Shown: positions 16,915-29,056, counted from the first letter of the stretch. The stretch is 64,000 bases of DNA from Ovis canadensis (GCF_042477335.2 NC_091727.1:127069501-127133500); one strand, 5' to 3'. Numbers and translations are program-made. Notes: generated from the sequence alone by a model not told the origin.

Positions 16915-17110
16915 CATTTCTCTAAGTGTGGTTGGGAAACCCTTTGCATCAGTCATTCCTCTGTGAGGACTGTTAAAATGCAGATGCAGAGTTGGGAGGT
17001 GGGGCTCCACATTCAGAGAGCCAGACTCAGTAGGTCCGGAGTGAGGCCGAGGAATCTGCATTTTGACCCAAGTGATTCTGAAACCCTCTAGAGTTTAAGA
17101 ACAGCTGGCT
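16915..17110 (+). mobile_element. MER5A-like hAT DNA transposon relic
   Basis: Has TTTCTCTAAGTGTGGTTGGG, AATGCAGATGCAGAGT, GAGGAATCTGCATTTTGACC, CAAGTGATTCTGAAACCC and the closing GTTTAAGAACAGCTGG, in MER5 order. Confidence 0.75.
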
Positions 17111-17134
17111 TAGGGGTCTGGACACCCTGGATAT

Positions 17135-17260
17135 TATTTTTAATTAATTAATTTATTTTAATTGGAGGATAATTGCTTCACAATATTGTGATGGTTTCTG
17201 CCATACATCAATATGAATCAGCCACAGGTATACATGTATCCCCTCCATCCTGAATTTAAT
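17135..17260 (-). mobile_element. Ruminant L1 3' end
   Basis: A TTAATTAATTTATTTTAATTG start (tail of a minus-strand copy) is followed by GGAGGATAATTGC, GCCATACATCAATATGAATC and GTATACATGTATCCCC, as in bovine L1 termini. Confidence 0.7.
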
Positions 17261-17261
17261 A

Positions 17262-17410
17262 TCAGATAAACCAGGATTCCAACTCCCAGCACTGGCCTCT
17301 TATCTTTTCTGTAAAACAGGGATAATAACGGCACCTACCTCACAGGATCTCTGAATATTTTAAACACAAAACGTGTGTCAAATGTCTGGCACCTAGTTGA
17401 AGCTCAGTCA
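17262..17410 (+). repeat. MIR
   Basis: GGATTCCAACTCCCAGCAC, CTGTAAAACAGGGATAATAA and CACCTACCTCACAGGATC are MIR landmarks. Confidence 0.6.
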
Positions 17411-18361
17411 TCTCTCCTGGGCCTGCTTATTTGTGAGCCCTGCTGCCTGTATTCTGCCCCTGTTGCCAACTGCTCACTCTTTCTAGGTCTGGTATTCAAG
17501 CTCCCCAAGCGAGAAACTCTCATTGGTCCAAATTTAGTCACCACTGTGCTTGTTGGGCAAAGTTCTCATCCCACGTTCCCTCCTAGGCAACTTGCCAGCC
17601 TATAGAGTGACTGCTCTTGGATCAGATGCCCTCTCCTGGCTCAGTCGGCTATTGGCAGGGGGAAGGAGGGTCACGTGGGTACCAAACATAGCCACCTATT
17701 CATAAGAAACTGCTTCTTCCCTCGGCTAGGGTCTGCGGATGGAAACTCTTTAGAAGGGGCCTGTGGGTGTGGCAGGAATTCTGAGGCTTAGCCCATCCAG
17801 TACACCTAGGCTTCTCATTTATCCAGCCTGCCAAAGGAATGAAGCATTCAAGTTCACTGAAGTCTCTATTTAATTCCTACTTTTCATCTCCATCAGGCTA
17901 GGAATACCAGTTTTCAAAAAACTAGACACAGTGAAGGAAAAAAAAAAAAAACCTTAACCCTAAGAATGAGACTGTCTGTGTCTAGAACACGTTCTTCAGT
18001 TTTCAAAGCTCTTTCACATCTATTTCCTCATCACAGAGTCTGTAAACTAGCAGCCACAGGCTGGATTCAGCCTGTAGAAGGATTTTATTTGACCCCTACA
18101 ATGTTTTTGCCGTTTTTTAAAGTATTGCTAACATTTGAAAGTCAGGAGATTTCACCTATATAATGCAGGAAAAACAGAAAACTCAGATCCTGGTTCTGAG
18201 ATGGGAACAGTCAGGTGGAGCTGGGCAAGCTGCTCCTTGTACATGGACCACTGGCTCACCATTTTGCCTCAGTACCCACCAGCCACTGACTTTTTCACAG
18301 TGACTTGCTTGGCCCCTGTGGGCCTTTGAAGCCTCATTTTAACCCCATGGAGTTTGTACAG

Positions 18362-18609
18362 AAGATGGTTAAGAGCACAGATTCTTAGGCTGAACTGTCT
18401 GGGTTAGAATCCCAGTTTTGCCCCTCACTGGCTTTGGGACTCTGCTTAGGTGATTTAACCTCTCTGAGCCTCAGTTTGTTCATCTGTAAAATGGGCAAGA
18501 TAGTGATAATAATAATGCTCACCTCATAGGGTTATTGGCCCAACTAAATCAGTTAATGTGTACAAACTACTTAGAACCATACCTCGCACATGGCACACAT
18601 TAAAGAAAC
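18362..18609 (+). repeat. MIR, long copy, disrupted at its 3' end by a SINE
   Basis: Nearly full MIR: GATGGTTAAGAGCACAGATT, CTGAGCCTCAGTTTGTTC, TCTGTAAAATGGGCAAG, CTCACCTCATAGGG. Confidence 0.85.
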
Positions 18610-18815
18610 GTTGTTTAGTAGCTAAGTCATGCCAACTCTTTGTAACCCCATGGACTATAGCCTGCCAGGCTCCTCTGTCCATGGGATTTCCCAGGCAAGA
18701 ACACTGGAGTCGGTTGCCATTTCCTTCTCAAGGAGATCTTCCTGACCCAGGGATTGAACCCAGGTTTCCTGCACTGACAGGTGGATTCTTTACTGCTGAG
18801 CCACCAGGGAAACCC
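18610..18815 (-). mobile_element. Bov-tA SINE inserted in a MIR
   Basis: Complete Bov-tA in reverse, ending with the tRNA-like CTGAGCCACCAGGG. Target duplication AAAGAAAC at 18602-18609 and 18816-18823. Confidence 0.95.
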
Positions 18816-18951
18816 AAAGAAACATTAGCTTCTTTCATTGTCCACAATTTCTTACCTGGCTTTTTGACATCCAAAGGATTCTGAAAACTGAAATTTTGTG
18901 GCAAGCTCATATGGTAGCCAAACTGGGCCTGAATTGTTTTTTGTGTTATTC

Positions 18952-19153
18952 GCTTAATCAGTCATGTCCTAATTTCTGTGACCCCATAGACTGTAGTCCA
19001 CCAGGCTCCTCTGTCCATGGAGTTCTCCAGGCAAGAATCCTGGAGTGGGTTGCCATTCCCTTCTCCAGGGAATCTTCCCAACCCAAGTACTGAACCTGGG
19101 TCTCCTGCATTACAGGCAGATTCTTTACTGTCTGAGCCACCAGGGAAGCCTAG
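18952..19153 (-). mobile_element. Bov-tA SINE
   Basis: Second reverse copy within 350 bases. Flanked by GTTATTC at 18945-18951 and 19154-19160, a separate insertion. Confidence 0.93.
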
Positions 19154-19324
19154 GTTATTCATTTATCCCATTGAGAAATATTAGTGTGATTGATGACAAA
19201 ATACCTGCCCCAGATTCCACAAAGGGTATTATATATGTTACATGTACCATACTGCTTTACTAAAATCTAAAAAAAACTTGTGAAATCCAGAACATAGGTA
19301 GTCTCAATGGTTTCAGATAAAGGA

Positions 19325-19440
19325 TTGTAGACCTGTATTATTAATTTGTATACCCACTTGACAGATGGGAAAACTGAACTCCTGGGCACTAAGCAACTGA
19401 TCAAAAGTCCTACAGCTTAGAGCTGGACATAACCTTGACC
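19325..19440 (-). repeat. MIR fragment
   Basis: CTTGACAGATGGGAAAACTG and CCTACAGCTTAGAGCTGGAC match the middle of reverse MIR. Confidence 0.5.
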
Positions 19441-19628
19441 CCTATGCATGAAGCCCCTAGTGCCTAGTGCTGTGGGCTCACTGGGCTCACTGTAGGCGTG
19501 TTGATACAGGCTACCAGTCAGGGTCCCCTAAGGAACTGAAGCCTGCCGTCAAATACTGAGAGAGACAAACCCTCCCCCTAGTAGCATTCTTGTGACCCTT
19601 GGCGTTAATCTTCACTATTGATACCATT

Positions 19629-19817
19629 AGGGCTTCCCCAGTGGTGCTAGTGGTAAAGCACCCACCTGCCATTGCAGGAGACACAAGAGACATGAATTTG
19701 ATCCCTGGGTCGGGAAGATCTCATGGATGAGGTCATGGCAACCCACTCCAGTATTCTTGCCTGGAAAATTCCATCAACAGAGGAATCTGGTGGGCTACAG
19801 TCCAGAGAGTTGCAGAG
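19629..19817 (+). mobile_element. Bov-tA SINE, diverged
   Basis: Forward tRNA-like head (GGCTTCCCCAGTGGTGCTAG) and core, with the 3' end cut at CAGTCCAGAGAGTTGCAG. Confidence 0.92.
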
Positions 19818-19844
19818 TTCCATTGGGTTAGGATTAGAATGGGA

Positions 19845-19940
19845 ATTACTGTCTTCATTTTACCCTGAGATCCAGCGAAGAGAAGTGACTTGTCCCAGAT
19901 CACTCAGCAAAAGACAGGCAGATCTAGAGCCAGAAACCAA
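19845..19940 (-). repeat. MIR fragment
   Basis: CTTCATTTTACCCTGAGATC and CTTGTCCCAGATCACTCAGC recall reverse MIR. Confidence 0.45.
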
Positions 19941-19949
19941 ATGCTCTGC

Positions 19950-22900
19950 TTTTTTCTTCTTAAACCCCAAGGCTGATCCAAGGGAGATGTGTGCTATACT
20001 TTTCACATACTGACCCACACTCTCTGCAGACAATCCTAAAATTTCAACACACCTGATTAAAGGAGAATGTCCCAAGATTTGGCAAATATCAAAATGAGAC
20101 CATGTGTCTGAGTGGACCTCAGCCTTCCCAGTACCATAGGCAGCACTGTATAAACACCAGCCAGTCAGAAGCCAGGGAGGAGAGATTTCTCAAATCCCAA
20201 GAAAATCACAGAGACCCTACTGTTTGCCCTTCTCTGTTGATTTTTTAGGCGCTGACATTTATTTTGCCAAAGGTCAAAAGAAATGAAAAATCTACTGGAA
20301 GGGGAATTTCATCAGTTATGGAGCAGCATCTTAAAGAAACCTTTGCACAGTATCAGTTCCCATGTTGGAAATGCAGAAAATAGAGCACTGCTATTTCATA
20401 CTGTCGGTGCATCAGAGACCTGGGAATGAGAACAGCGTCCCCAGGAACTCCTGCCAGCCCCCAGCTCTGCACAGGGGAGCTTTCTGACACCACCAGCCAC
20501 TTAACCAAGTTGGAAGAGGGAAGGCAGGCCATGCCCCAGGTGACCTCGTGTCTCTCCTAAGCTCATGGCTCGAGTTCCTTCTACCAACAAATCCGCACTT
20601 TGATCACACACCCACAGCGACCCAGATCTTTGAATTCAGCAATTCTTTCTCAGGTTTCAGCGAGGCATTGGCAGCCTGAGCTATTTTGGGACACTTTCTC
20701 TGCTGTGGATGCCACTTTCGGAATACGCCAGAAACACTCTCAGCACTAGGAGCTCTCCATCCTGGACCTGTTTTCGGGTTTGCTTGTGCTCTCTCTTTCC
20801 CTGGGCTGATCGTTTGGAGGACAGTCATTCTTGCCAGCCTAATCCCAGGAGCCTGGCTACCTTGCTGGGCCAGAGGCTCCAAGAGGCAGTGTGGCTGCCA
20901 GCACCCTCACGAGAAGGGGCATGGAGGCGCCAGGCAGCCAGGAAAGACAGATGTCCTGGGGAGGTAGAGGGGGTGGTCTGAGTTTGGATATGGACTGAAA
21001 AAACAAGAGGAGAGGGTGACAAGATTTTCCAAACATCTTATTTTTACAATCATCACTTCCTAAGCTGATGCAACTGACTCAGCAGGCATTCAGGAACCCG
21101 CTTTCTCCATTTTCCTGTCCGAAAATCCTCTGCACCTGTAAGTACTGGGGCTCGTTGTCACTCATACTGTCTTTTATTTGGGGAGGGGGAGGGAAGGGCC
21201 TGGGGAAGGTCATCAGTATCTGAGTCAGGTGTGGGCAGGCCCATGACTTTGGAAGAATTCCTGACACCCTCCCCCACCCCCTAAAGTGCTTCGAGTTCGG
21301 AAAATGAAAATGCCTTTTCGTTCTTTCCCAAACCCCCGGCATACCAAAAATGCCACACAGCCTTCAGGGGTCTTCTGCTGAGCAGTGCTGTGCACATCCA
21401 ATGGCTCGAGTTGGACTTAATGGGAGAAGTGCACCCTGAGCATTTGAATTTCTTAAATGTGACCTCAGCTACTGTTATGGGTATAGTCACTGCTCGCTTC
21501 TCCATCTTTTACAAAGCAAATTGCTGAAATGGGGAAAGATGTAAGCAGGAGAGTTGAAATAGAATTTAGCAACTCCTCTGTGTTGAAAAGGGCACTGGGG
21601 CTTGGGCTGATAGTCAGCCCAGTTACAAACACAGCCACCACACTGCATGCTCCCTGCTCTGCAGCGAGATGGCCTTTTTCAACATCTTCCCAGTTTGATG
21701 TAAGGAGAGGCCAAAATAGACATGGCCTTCCCAGGAAAGGAGAAGCTTTTATTTACTGCTTTCCTGAGACACTGCACATAGTCTATAGCCAGTCTGTCAG
21801 TCCCTGAAGCAGCTCAAACGAGGGCTCCAAAGAGTCCCGGATGACAGAGCCCAGCCCTGTTACCTGCCCCAACACCAAGACCAGATCATTCTTAGGGGAC
21901 AGGACATGTTTGGAGGCAACTGTGAGGGATGCTTTTGATAGGAAATTACCTGGATAAACTTACCAGGATCCATACTAAAAACAGTGTCCTCTAGGCTTTC
22001 ATAATGACTTGATGGGTCATGAATAAGAACATAACAAAGTCAGAAGGTCTTGCCCTTTTTTCCCTATATAGCAGCACAGAAGGAACACTGTCTTTGGCAG
22101 AGAAAAAGCAAAACTGGTTACTTTCAATTTCTCAGCCTGGCAAAATCAGCAGCTTCTTATTTGTATTCTGCTAAGAGTCTGAGGAAGATTAGAGGAGAAG
22201 AGGGCTCATATCAGTGCCAGAGAAATGAAAAGAGGAAAATCACCCTGTCTAGGGTGGAGATTGGATTTGTTCTCAGGTTATAGAAAGAAACTAGTCTTGG
22301 GAGGAATTTGGCTTTGCTTTGACAACTACTGTTTGTGTGGTCTTTGGTAACTCATGGAGCTTGGCAGTCCTTCCAACAGAGCTCTGAGAAAATGATGCTT
22401 GCATCATAGAAGTTCATTATCTGGAAGACTTTTTAGTCAAAACCTTGAGTGGTGACTGAGAGGAGGGAGTTCATTCGATGTGATGAATTCTAAAAAAAAT
22501 AAGCCAACTTCTGGCCTGGTGGTAGCCTGAATTTGATGTCTACTTCATGGCATTCCAGGAGTATTAAGAACATTCCCTTACCCTTCCAAATCTCTCCCTA
22601 TCCCCTCCCAAGGCCTTGAAAATTCTTAAGTCCATAATTCCTTTGACATGGGGCTTTGACACCAGTTAAAATGCCAACTTCTTGGGAGGGTCAATCTGTT
22701 AAGACTCACCTGGATGTATCCCATCCTGACGGCAACTCTGACAGCAGGGAGAAGAGAGTGCAGGAACATGAGATTATTGTAGGTACAGAGACAAACCTCA
22801 GAGCAGGAGTCTGGAAGCAGGACCTAGGTCAAGGCCAAAGGGACCAAGAAAGTCCATTGGCAAAAAAGGGAAAGTTCTCATAAAAGTGAAGTACAAGACA

Positions 22901-23370
22901 ACTTACTAAGGTGAGACTCAGAATTTGGTAACAGGACAAAGATGCATTTAATGAACCTGGGGACAGGGAAGAGGAAGGAGCTCATCTGCTAGAGTGGGAT
23001 AGGAGACAGAGGGTTCCCTGCACGGGCACCCCCGGGCTCAGTTGCCTGAGCCACTGAACTAGGGACTCTCAAAAATGTGAAGAGGCCTTGGTACAAAGAA
23101 TCAAACAGATCAAATACTCTGGGACCCCTCAGCCCCGGCATTTCTCCAGCCCAAGAGGGTGGATCAAAGGAGCGGATTGCATAGGGACTTAGCCTTGGAG
23201 CCTCTGCCCCACCTGTTCCTTCGATTGGGAGCTCATACCCAAGGGAATTCATGATAGATACAGTCACTCATCTTGTTCACCAGAAGCTATCAGATGCAAA
23301 GAGAGGTTGCCCATGCAGAACCACAGGCCCAGGGGAAGGCATCCCCATATCCCTACACCCTTCCTAGGGC
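19950..23370. other. Repeat-poor non-coding block
   Basis: About 3.4 kb with no young SINE and no repeat I can name with confidence. ORFs here are short and lack coding character. On the human map an AMMECR1 alternative 5' end may overlap this part of the RTL9 upstream region, but I recognise no exon. Confidence 0.45.
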
Positions 23371-23377
23371 CTAATAA

Positions 23378-23595
23378 ACAGGGTTTGGGAGTAAGACTAC
23401 CTGGGCTGAAATCCTGGCTCTGCCACTCCCTAGCTGCATGGCCTTGGGCAAGTCATATAACCTCTCTCAGCCTCACCTGTAAAATGGGCACAATATTAAT
23501 AGGATCTATCAAAGAGTGTCGTGAAATGAGGTGATGCGTGTAAGGCCCAGCATAGTGCCAAGTACAAAGTAAATATTTCACAAGAATAAGCCATG
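23378..23595 (+). repeat. MIR, long copy
   Basis: GAGTAAGACTACCTGGGCTG, CTCTGCCACTCCCTAGCTGC, TCACCTGTAAAATGGGCAC and CCAGCATAGTGCCAAGTAC. Confidence 0.85.
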
Positions 23596-23957
23596 ATTAA
23601 GATTTCTAGCTCTCTGCTGTACGAACCATCATCTGAGAATGGGTTACAGCAGCAGGTAGTCCTGTCCAGGGCAGATCTACCACCATCAGGGTTACCATTT
23701 CCTTGAAGTAGCCCTCTTCTCCTTTGCTTCCCAGTCCCACCAGATGAGAGCATTCCCAAGCCTTTCCTCTCACTGATTTTATATCCACCCCATCCCCCAG
23801 CTAGCTAACTAGACAGATTCAGCATTAGGGATCCATGCAATCATTTTCTTGGCTTTCCTCAACCACAGACTGAGCTTTGCTACTCCTTTCCTAGTGGTGA
23901 GATGGAGTTATTTCTGGGAGGGTGGGGTCCAGAAGGGTGAAGCTCCCTAGAGAGTTA

Positions 23958-24152
23958 CAGAGGCTCAGTCATGTCCAACTCTTAGCAACCCCATGGAGTG
24001 CAGCCCACCAGGCTCTTTTGTCTATGGGGATTCTCCAGGCAAGAATACTGGAGTGGATTGCCATTCCCTTCTCCAGGGGACCTTGCCGACCCAGGGATCG
24101 AACCCAGGTTTCTTGCATTGCAGGAAGATTCTTTACCATCGGAGCCACTCCA
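23958..24152 (-). mobile_element. Bov-tA SINE
   Basis: Reverse copy with intact core and A/B-box region (GATCGAACCCAGGTTTCTTG); the last bases of the tRNA-like head are lost. Confidence 0.93.
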
Positions 24153-24609
24153 AGCACTCAACAAAAGGAAAGGAGTCCCACCTAAAATTTCAAATCTCTG
24201 GTTCCTGTAAAGCTGACTGCAACTGCAGCATCAATACCTAGCCAATAGCCACTCCCGCTGTGGCTCTCTGATCCTGTGGCTGCTGACCCACCAGCGTGCA
24301 CCCCGACACCCTGTCTCCCATCCTCCCTCCCCCTTCAGGACATCCCCTTGTCTGGGCCCCAGGGTGCTTCAGCTTCAAGAGGATTTCCTTCACTTCCTCT
24401 CTTCCCCCTCCCCACCCTCTCCTGAGGATTCACTCTCTTTCAAGGGGTGTGGTGGCAAAAAAGAGCTCTGCTTTCTGTGCAGGCATGCCCTCAGCGTGCT
24501 CTCTGCATTCAAGCCCTCCCTGATTCTGCTTGGTAAGGGGGCTGCGGAGGAAGCCCCCACTAGGCACACTTTGGGTACCTGTAGAATTAGCAGACAGGCT
24601 TCCATCATC

Positions 24610-24785
24610 TCAGAGACTTAAGTGAGACCAGTTGTGGAACTACTTCAGTCCAGGAGTTGGCTCAAATGCATATTCCAGCTATAATCTACATAGAGATACA
24701 GAGTGTCTGGGTTTGGGGTTCATCCCTGGAATCTGCATATTATAAAAAGCGTTCCTTGAGCCACACCTTAAGAAACGTGGCACTC
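24610..24785 (+). repeat. Possible MER5-like fragment
   Basis: GAATCTGCATATTATAAAAA and the closing CTTAAGAAACGTGGCACTCC hint at a MER5-type relic; weak. Confidence 0.3.
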
Positions 24786-25092
24786 CATCTTGTGAAATGA
24801 GGGCAGGAGATGGGAAGGAAGATCACTGGAATCTGATTCCTATAACCAGTCCCAGCCTGCATCCTGACTCTCTTACCCAGGAGAGCATGTGTAAATGTCT
24901 TCTGAATCCTGACTTCTCATTCAGGCAGCAGCTCCTAGGTTTTGTTTTTGTTTTTTTCACAAAGACCCGGAGCAGTTTTAAATATCTGAACTGCAGATCA
25001 AAATCATTGATGCTACCAATCTGAAGTGCTAAATGGACAGAGAACTCTTATCTAGAGGTGTTCTGAGCTACTAGAGGCTCTAGAAGGCCTGG

Positions 25093-25300
25093 TGCTTCCC
25101 TGGTGGCACTAGTGGTAAAGAATCTGCCTGCAGTGCAGGAGATGCAGGTTCAATCCCTGGGTGGGGAAGATCCCCTGGAGGAGGACATGAAAACCCACTC
25201 CAGTATTCTTGCCTGGAGAATCCCATGGACAGAGGAGCCTGGTGGGCTACAGTCCATAGGGTCGCAAAGAGTTGGACACAACTGAAGCAACTGCACACAA
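25093..25300 (+). mobile_element. Bov-tA SINE with target duplication
   Basis: Full forward copy. Flanked by AAGGCCTGG at 25084-25092 and 25301-25309. Confidence 0.95.
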
Positions 25301-25309
25301 AAGGCCTGG

Positions 25310-25545
25310 GTGGTTAATAGCATGCTGAAGCCACATTGGTAGACTTAGACTCACAACCCAGGCCTCCTATAAGCTGTATGACCTTGAGCAACTTTATCTT
25401 TCTGTGATTTGTTTCTTTACCTGTAAAATGGAGATAGTAATAACACCCCCCTCACAGTGTTGTGCATGTGAAATTAGGAATTATTTCGTCTAATATGTTT
25501 AGAACTATGCTCGGCCTACATTAAGTTCTCAGGAAACATGATATG
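25310..25545 (+). repeat. MIR
   Basis: CTGTATGACCTTGAGCAAC, CTTTACCTGTAAAATGGAG and GAACTATGCTCGGCCTAC in MIR order. Confidence 0.75.
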
Positions 25546-25579
25546 CTATGATTGTTACTATTAATATTATATCTATTGT

Positions 25580-25628
25580 TACTATTAATTATATATATAT
25601 ATATACTTATATAAGTATACATATATAC
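25580..25628. repeat. AT-rich microsatellite
   Basis: (AT)n with TATAC interruptions, directly before a SINE head; possibly the A/T-rich insertion target. Confidence 0.8.
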
Positions 25629-25806
25629 TTCCCTGGTGGTTCAGACAGTAAAGAATCCACCTGCAATGCAAGAGATGTCAGTTTGATCCCTGGCTTGGGA
25701 AGATCCCCTGGAGGAATCCCCATTCTGCCTGGAGAATTCCATGGACAGAAGAGGCTGGTGGGCTACAGTCCATGAGGTCACAAAGAGTCAGACACAACTG
25801 AGCTAC

Positions 25807-25843
<37 letters not shown>
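25629..25843 (+). mobile_element. Bov-tA SINE with (AC)n tail
   Basis: Forward copy ending ACAACTGAGCTACTAAC, running straight into an (AC)n tract at 25808-25843 that probably grew from its tail. Confidence 0.93.
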
Positions 25844-25847
<4 letters not shown>

Positions 25848-26039
25848 TAAACAGGGTCTATAATATTCATGAGGAATAAGTGAGTTCATGTGAGTAAAGT
25901 GTTCAGAACCACTACTGATACGGTTCCAGGAACTTAACAATAAATCAAATAGCTGTCAAGATAGCAGTTTGGGGTCTCCTACATTCAGAGTGTAACTGAA
26001 ACTTTCGTGGCTAACTTGGGGCTTTAGATGTATGGTATT

Positions 26040-27400
26040 ATGGGATTTGGTTAGGGGATCCGCTAGGTCTAATTGAAGCTTTAGGGCTCCTACAAGACCC
26101 ATGGTAGTTTGCAGAGTAGATCTTTAGAAATGCCCTTGTGAATGTGCTTCCAGTTTCGCAGCACTGAAGACTCGGCTGTTTGCACTGAATGCTCCAGCTG
26201 TCATCATGTAGCCCTTGTACTTGTCCTTTCTGTCCCAAATCCCTGGTGGTTCATTTATTGGATTTCATCAGAAGACACGCCCCCACCAAAGAACCTAACA
26301 GCTGAAGTGATTGTCCTTTCCGTGGCTCGCCCCCGTGTGACATGAGTTCTGCACACAGAGCACCTCCCTTCACTGGTGGGAGCATAGCCATGGAAAAGGG
26401 ACACTGGTCTCGAGGAGAAGGGACAGGGTTTCTGGAAGGGGCTGTGTCTTCTCACCCTGGGCCAGCATCCCCGCCATCACACCCCATGCCTGGCTCTGTC
26501 CCTAGCCCTTGTCCTGTAGGAGTAAATGGGACAAGAGATACTTCATCCGGTCCCACAGGGTCAACTAATGCTGCTTGGACCCTGGTGGGTTCTCAGCCCT
26601 CGGCTCTCACCCCACTTCCTGCTGGATGTGCCCACCAAGTCCCACTGGCATCCCACACCCTACGAGTCCCACTGAACTTGTCGCCTGTCTCCACTCATGG
26701 CCCTGCCAACCCTGTCTCTGTTAACAGCAACACCAGGGGCCCGAGCTGGAAGCTCAGGGTCATTGTCACCTTTCTCTCTCCTCAACACTCCCCAACACTA
26801 GCCCTGTGGTTTCTGTGACATGGCCCTGGAATGGCCTCCTGCTCCCACTGCACACTCCTGGGCCAGAGCTCCTGCCACTTCATGCCTTGAGATGGCCTCC
26901 CAATCGGTCTAACCTGCTTTGAGCCCCTTTGCTCACAGAACAAGGTGCAAAACTCAGCCTGGCCAACAAAGCCTGGTATAAGCTGCTCCCAAGCACCTTT
27001 CCGCCCCCTCTGCTGCCGCCAATCGCGCACCACCCCCACCCCAACCACTCCTGCCACCACCTCCACAGGCTGCCCCAACCAGCCTCCCGCCCTCTGGAAC
27101 AGGCTCTTTCATGCAAATACTGCTCCCTCTGCCCAAATGTCCTTCCCCTCCCTCCACTGCTCCTCCTGGCCAAACCCTCCATCCCTCAAAATTCAGCTCA
27201 AATGTCCTTCATCTGACAAGCCCACCTAACTTCTGGATATCAGATCACTTACCATCAGTGCCCAGGTGACGCTGCTCCATTCGACCGCAGCACAGCTGGA
27301 CCATGAGTATTTATGTGCGCCCCATTAGTTCTGCGAGATGGAGAGGTCCCCAAAGGCTACCAATACAAAGGTATTGGGTTCTCATTTGCATTCTCAGTAC
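26040..27400. other. Non-coding, C-rich, no recognised feature
   Basis: C-rich and repeat-poor; several overlapping short ORFs on both strands reflect low stop density, not a gene. No protein family is recognisable in them. Confidence 0.45.
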
Positions 27401-27499
27401 CTGCCCCCCAGGGTTGAATACAATAAACTCTTGGCTTCCCTATTTTTACGTCCAGCATGAAAAGAATAGTTGCTACCTCCCAGAGTTAGAAGGATTAAC

Positions 27500-27620
27500 T
27501 GAGATAATGTAGATAATGATAAAGAAGATGGCAATGATATGAAGGAAGAATAGTTAGCATCCTGTTGGTGCTTTCTGTTAATACCTACCAGACACTGTCT
27601 TAAATTCTTTATATGGATGA
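27500..27620 (-). repeat. Weak MIR-like fragment
   Basis: CCAGACACTGTCTTAAATTC followed by TTTATATGG fits the 5' part of reverse MIR only. Confidence 0.35.
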
Positions 27621-27929
27621 GAGTCAGGTTAGGTATGCATGTGTTTATGTATAGAGATATAGATGTCATTTAGATGACATATTTATAACATGTATCAGGC
27701 ACGCTGTGCCTGACACCTAGCAGGAACCCTAGTTTTTCCCTTCTTCCCCCATCTTCCCTATCCTTCACCCTTAGCCCTTGCTACCCATCATTACACAGGG
27801 CTGGCTCAGGAGGGAGGTGAATGCAGGGATCTCTGAGTCATGGTCCCTGGTAACAGACTGGTTAGCAGAAAAAAGGGAAGCCCTTGCGATTCCTTTGGAC
27901 TTAGTATCTAAACTCAGTCTCTCCATTCA

Positions 27930-28035
27930 GGTTGTCATTTCTTTAAGGGCAGAGGCTATGCTGGACCCCTGTTTCAGTCCACCATAAGCACTGGCTTAGT
28001 GGTGGGCACGCAGCAGGCTCTAAATAAGCTCTTAG
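27930..28035 (+). repeat. L2-like 3' end
   Basis: TTAAGGGCAGAGGCTATGC, then GGTGGGCACGCAGCAGGCTC and TAAATAAGC. Confidence 0.6.
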
Positions 28036-28159
28036 TCTGGACTCAGCCTCAGAAGTCCTAGATTTCATCAGTTGCTGAGGCAGGTCTTGGAGTCGTGATT
28101 TCCAGATTCTCGGGAGCACAGAGAGCAAAGCCAGCACCACCCGGTATCATCCCTCTTAG

Positions 28160-28285
28160 CAGCACCCTGCTGGGGACCGGCCACCTGCATCCCAGACACA
28201 GCTCTGCCACCAACTGGCCAGGTGACCCTGCGCCAATCTCCCTGCTTGCCTGGGTCTCGGGGTCCTCACCTGTAAAATGCTGCCC
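28160..28285 (+). repeat. MIR fragment
   Basis: ACAGCTCTGCCACCAACTGG and CCTCACCTGTAAAATGCTGC. Confidence 0.6.
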
Positions 28286-28539
28286 CTCTGGCTGTCTGAG
28301 GAGGCACAGGCTGCCAGCTGTGAAAGCTCTTTGCCAGAAGCTAAGGTGTTGTTAATTTCAAGTGCTGGGCTTCAGTCAGTAGGAAACATTCAGGAAGCGG
28401 GGGTGGAGGGAGAGAGCAAGGGCTCGTGTATCCAGGACATATGGGGGCCTAGATTTGTTGTCCTTCTGCTTAGCAGCGTTAGTGATTCAAGCTGGTGCTG
28501 CCTGTGGAACACACTGTCCTTTGGGACCTTCGGGAACAG

Positions 28540-28830
28540 GAGAGGTTGCAGAGCTGCGAGGCTGAAGCCAGCGCACAAGACGGTGAAAAATAGTGATAGC
28601 AATGAGGAGCCACGCACGCGGGTTCATCCGCATGCATTCACACTCCCGACGCCCCCAGCGCTGCCGCGCAACAGCAGCTGGAGCTAATTACAGACAGACA
28701 GACAGCTCCTTCTCCATCCGGCTCTTTTTTTCCAAACTGTCATCCCTCCCCGCACCGCCCCCACCAACCCGCCCCTAGGGATTGCCTGTGCTCTCAGTAG
28801 GGGTGCTGCTGGCGCCACAGTTAAGTGCCT
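28540..28830. promoter_or_regulatory. Small CpG cluster, possible promoter or enhancer
   Basis: About 15 CpGs fall in 28540-28690 in otherwise CpG-poor DNA, next to a (CAGA)n run and a C-rich tract with CACCGCCCCC and CCCGCCCC. No TATA box or exon signal is evident. It is the densest CpG patch outside the RTL9 coding region. Confidence 0.35.
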
Positions 28831-28989
28831 AGAAAGAACGTGGAAGGGGTACAGGGCAGTAGAAAGCCGCCATGTGGCTTGTGCGGATGAGTAGACAGGA
28901 GGAGGTGCGGGGGTGGGGGAGCAGGCTGGGAGGCAGGGGAGCAGGCTGGGAGGCAGATGCAGCTTTGTGTTAACAGACCTGCTCTCCTA

Positions 28990-29056
28990 GCAGGAGTCAG
29001 TCAGTTCAGTCGCTCGTGTCCAACTCTTTGCGACCCCATGAATCACAGCACAGAGA
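28990..29056 (-). mobile_element. BovB or Bov SINE 3' terminal fragment
   Basis: TCAGTTCAGTCGCTCGTGTC, then GCGACCCCATGAATCACAGC; the 'GAATC' version is closer to the BovB 3' end than to Bov-tA. Confidence 0.75.

Noticed and set aside
28277-28687. 136-codon plus-strand ORF leading into the CpG cluster
   Set aside because: It starts in a MIR, and codon use and composition look non-coding. I could not match it to AMMECR1 or any other neighbour.
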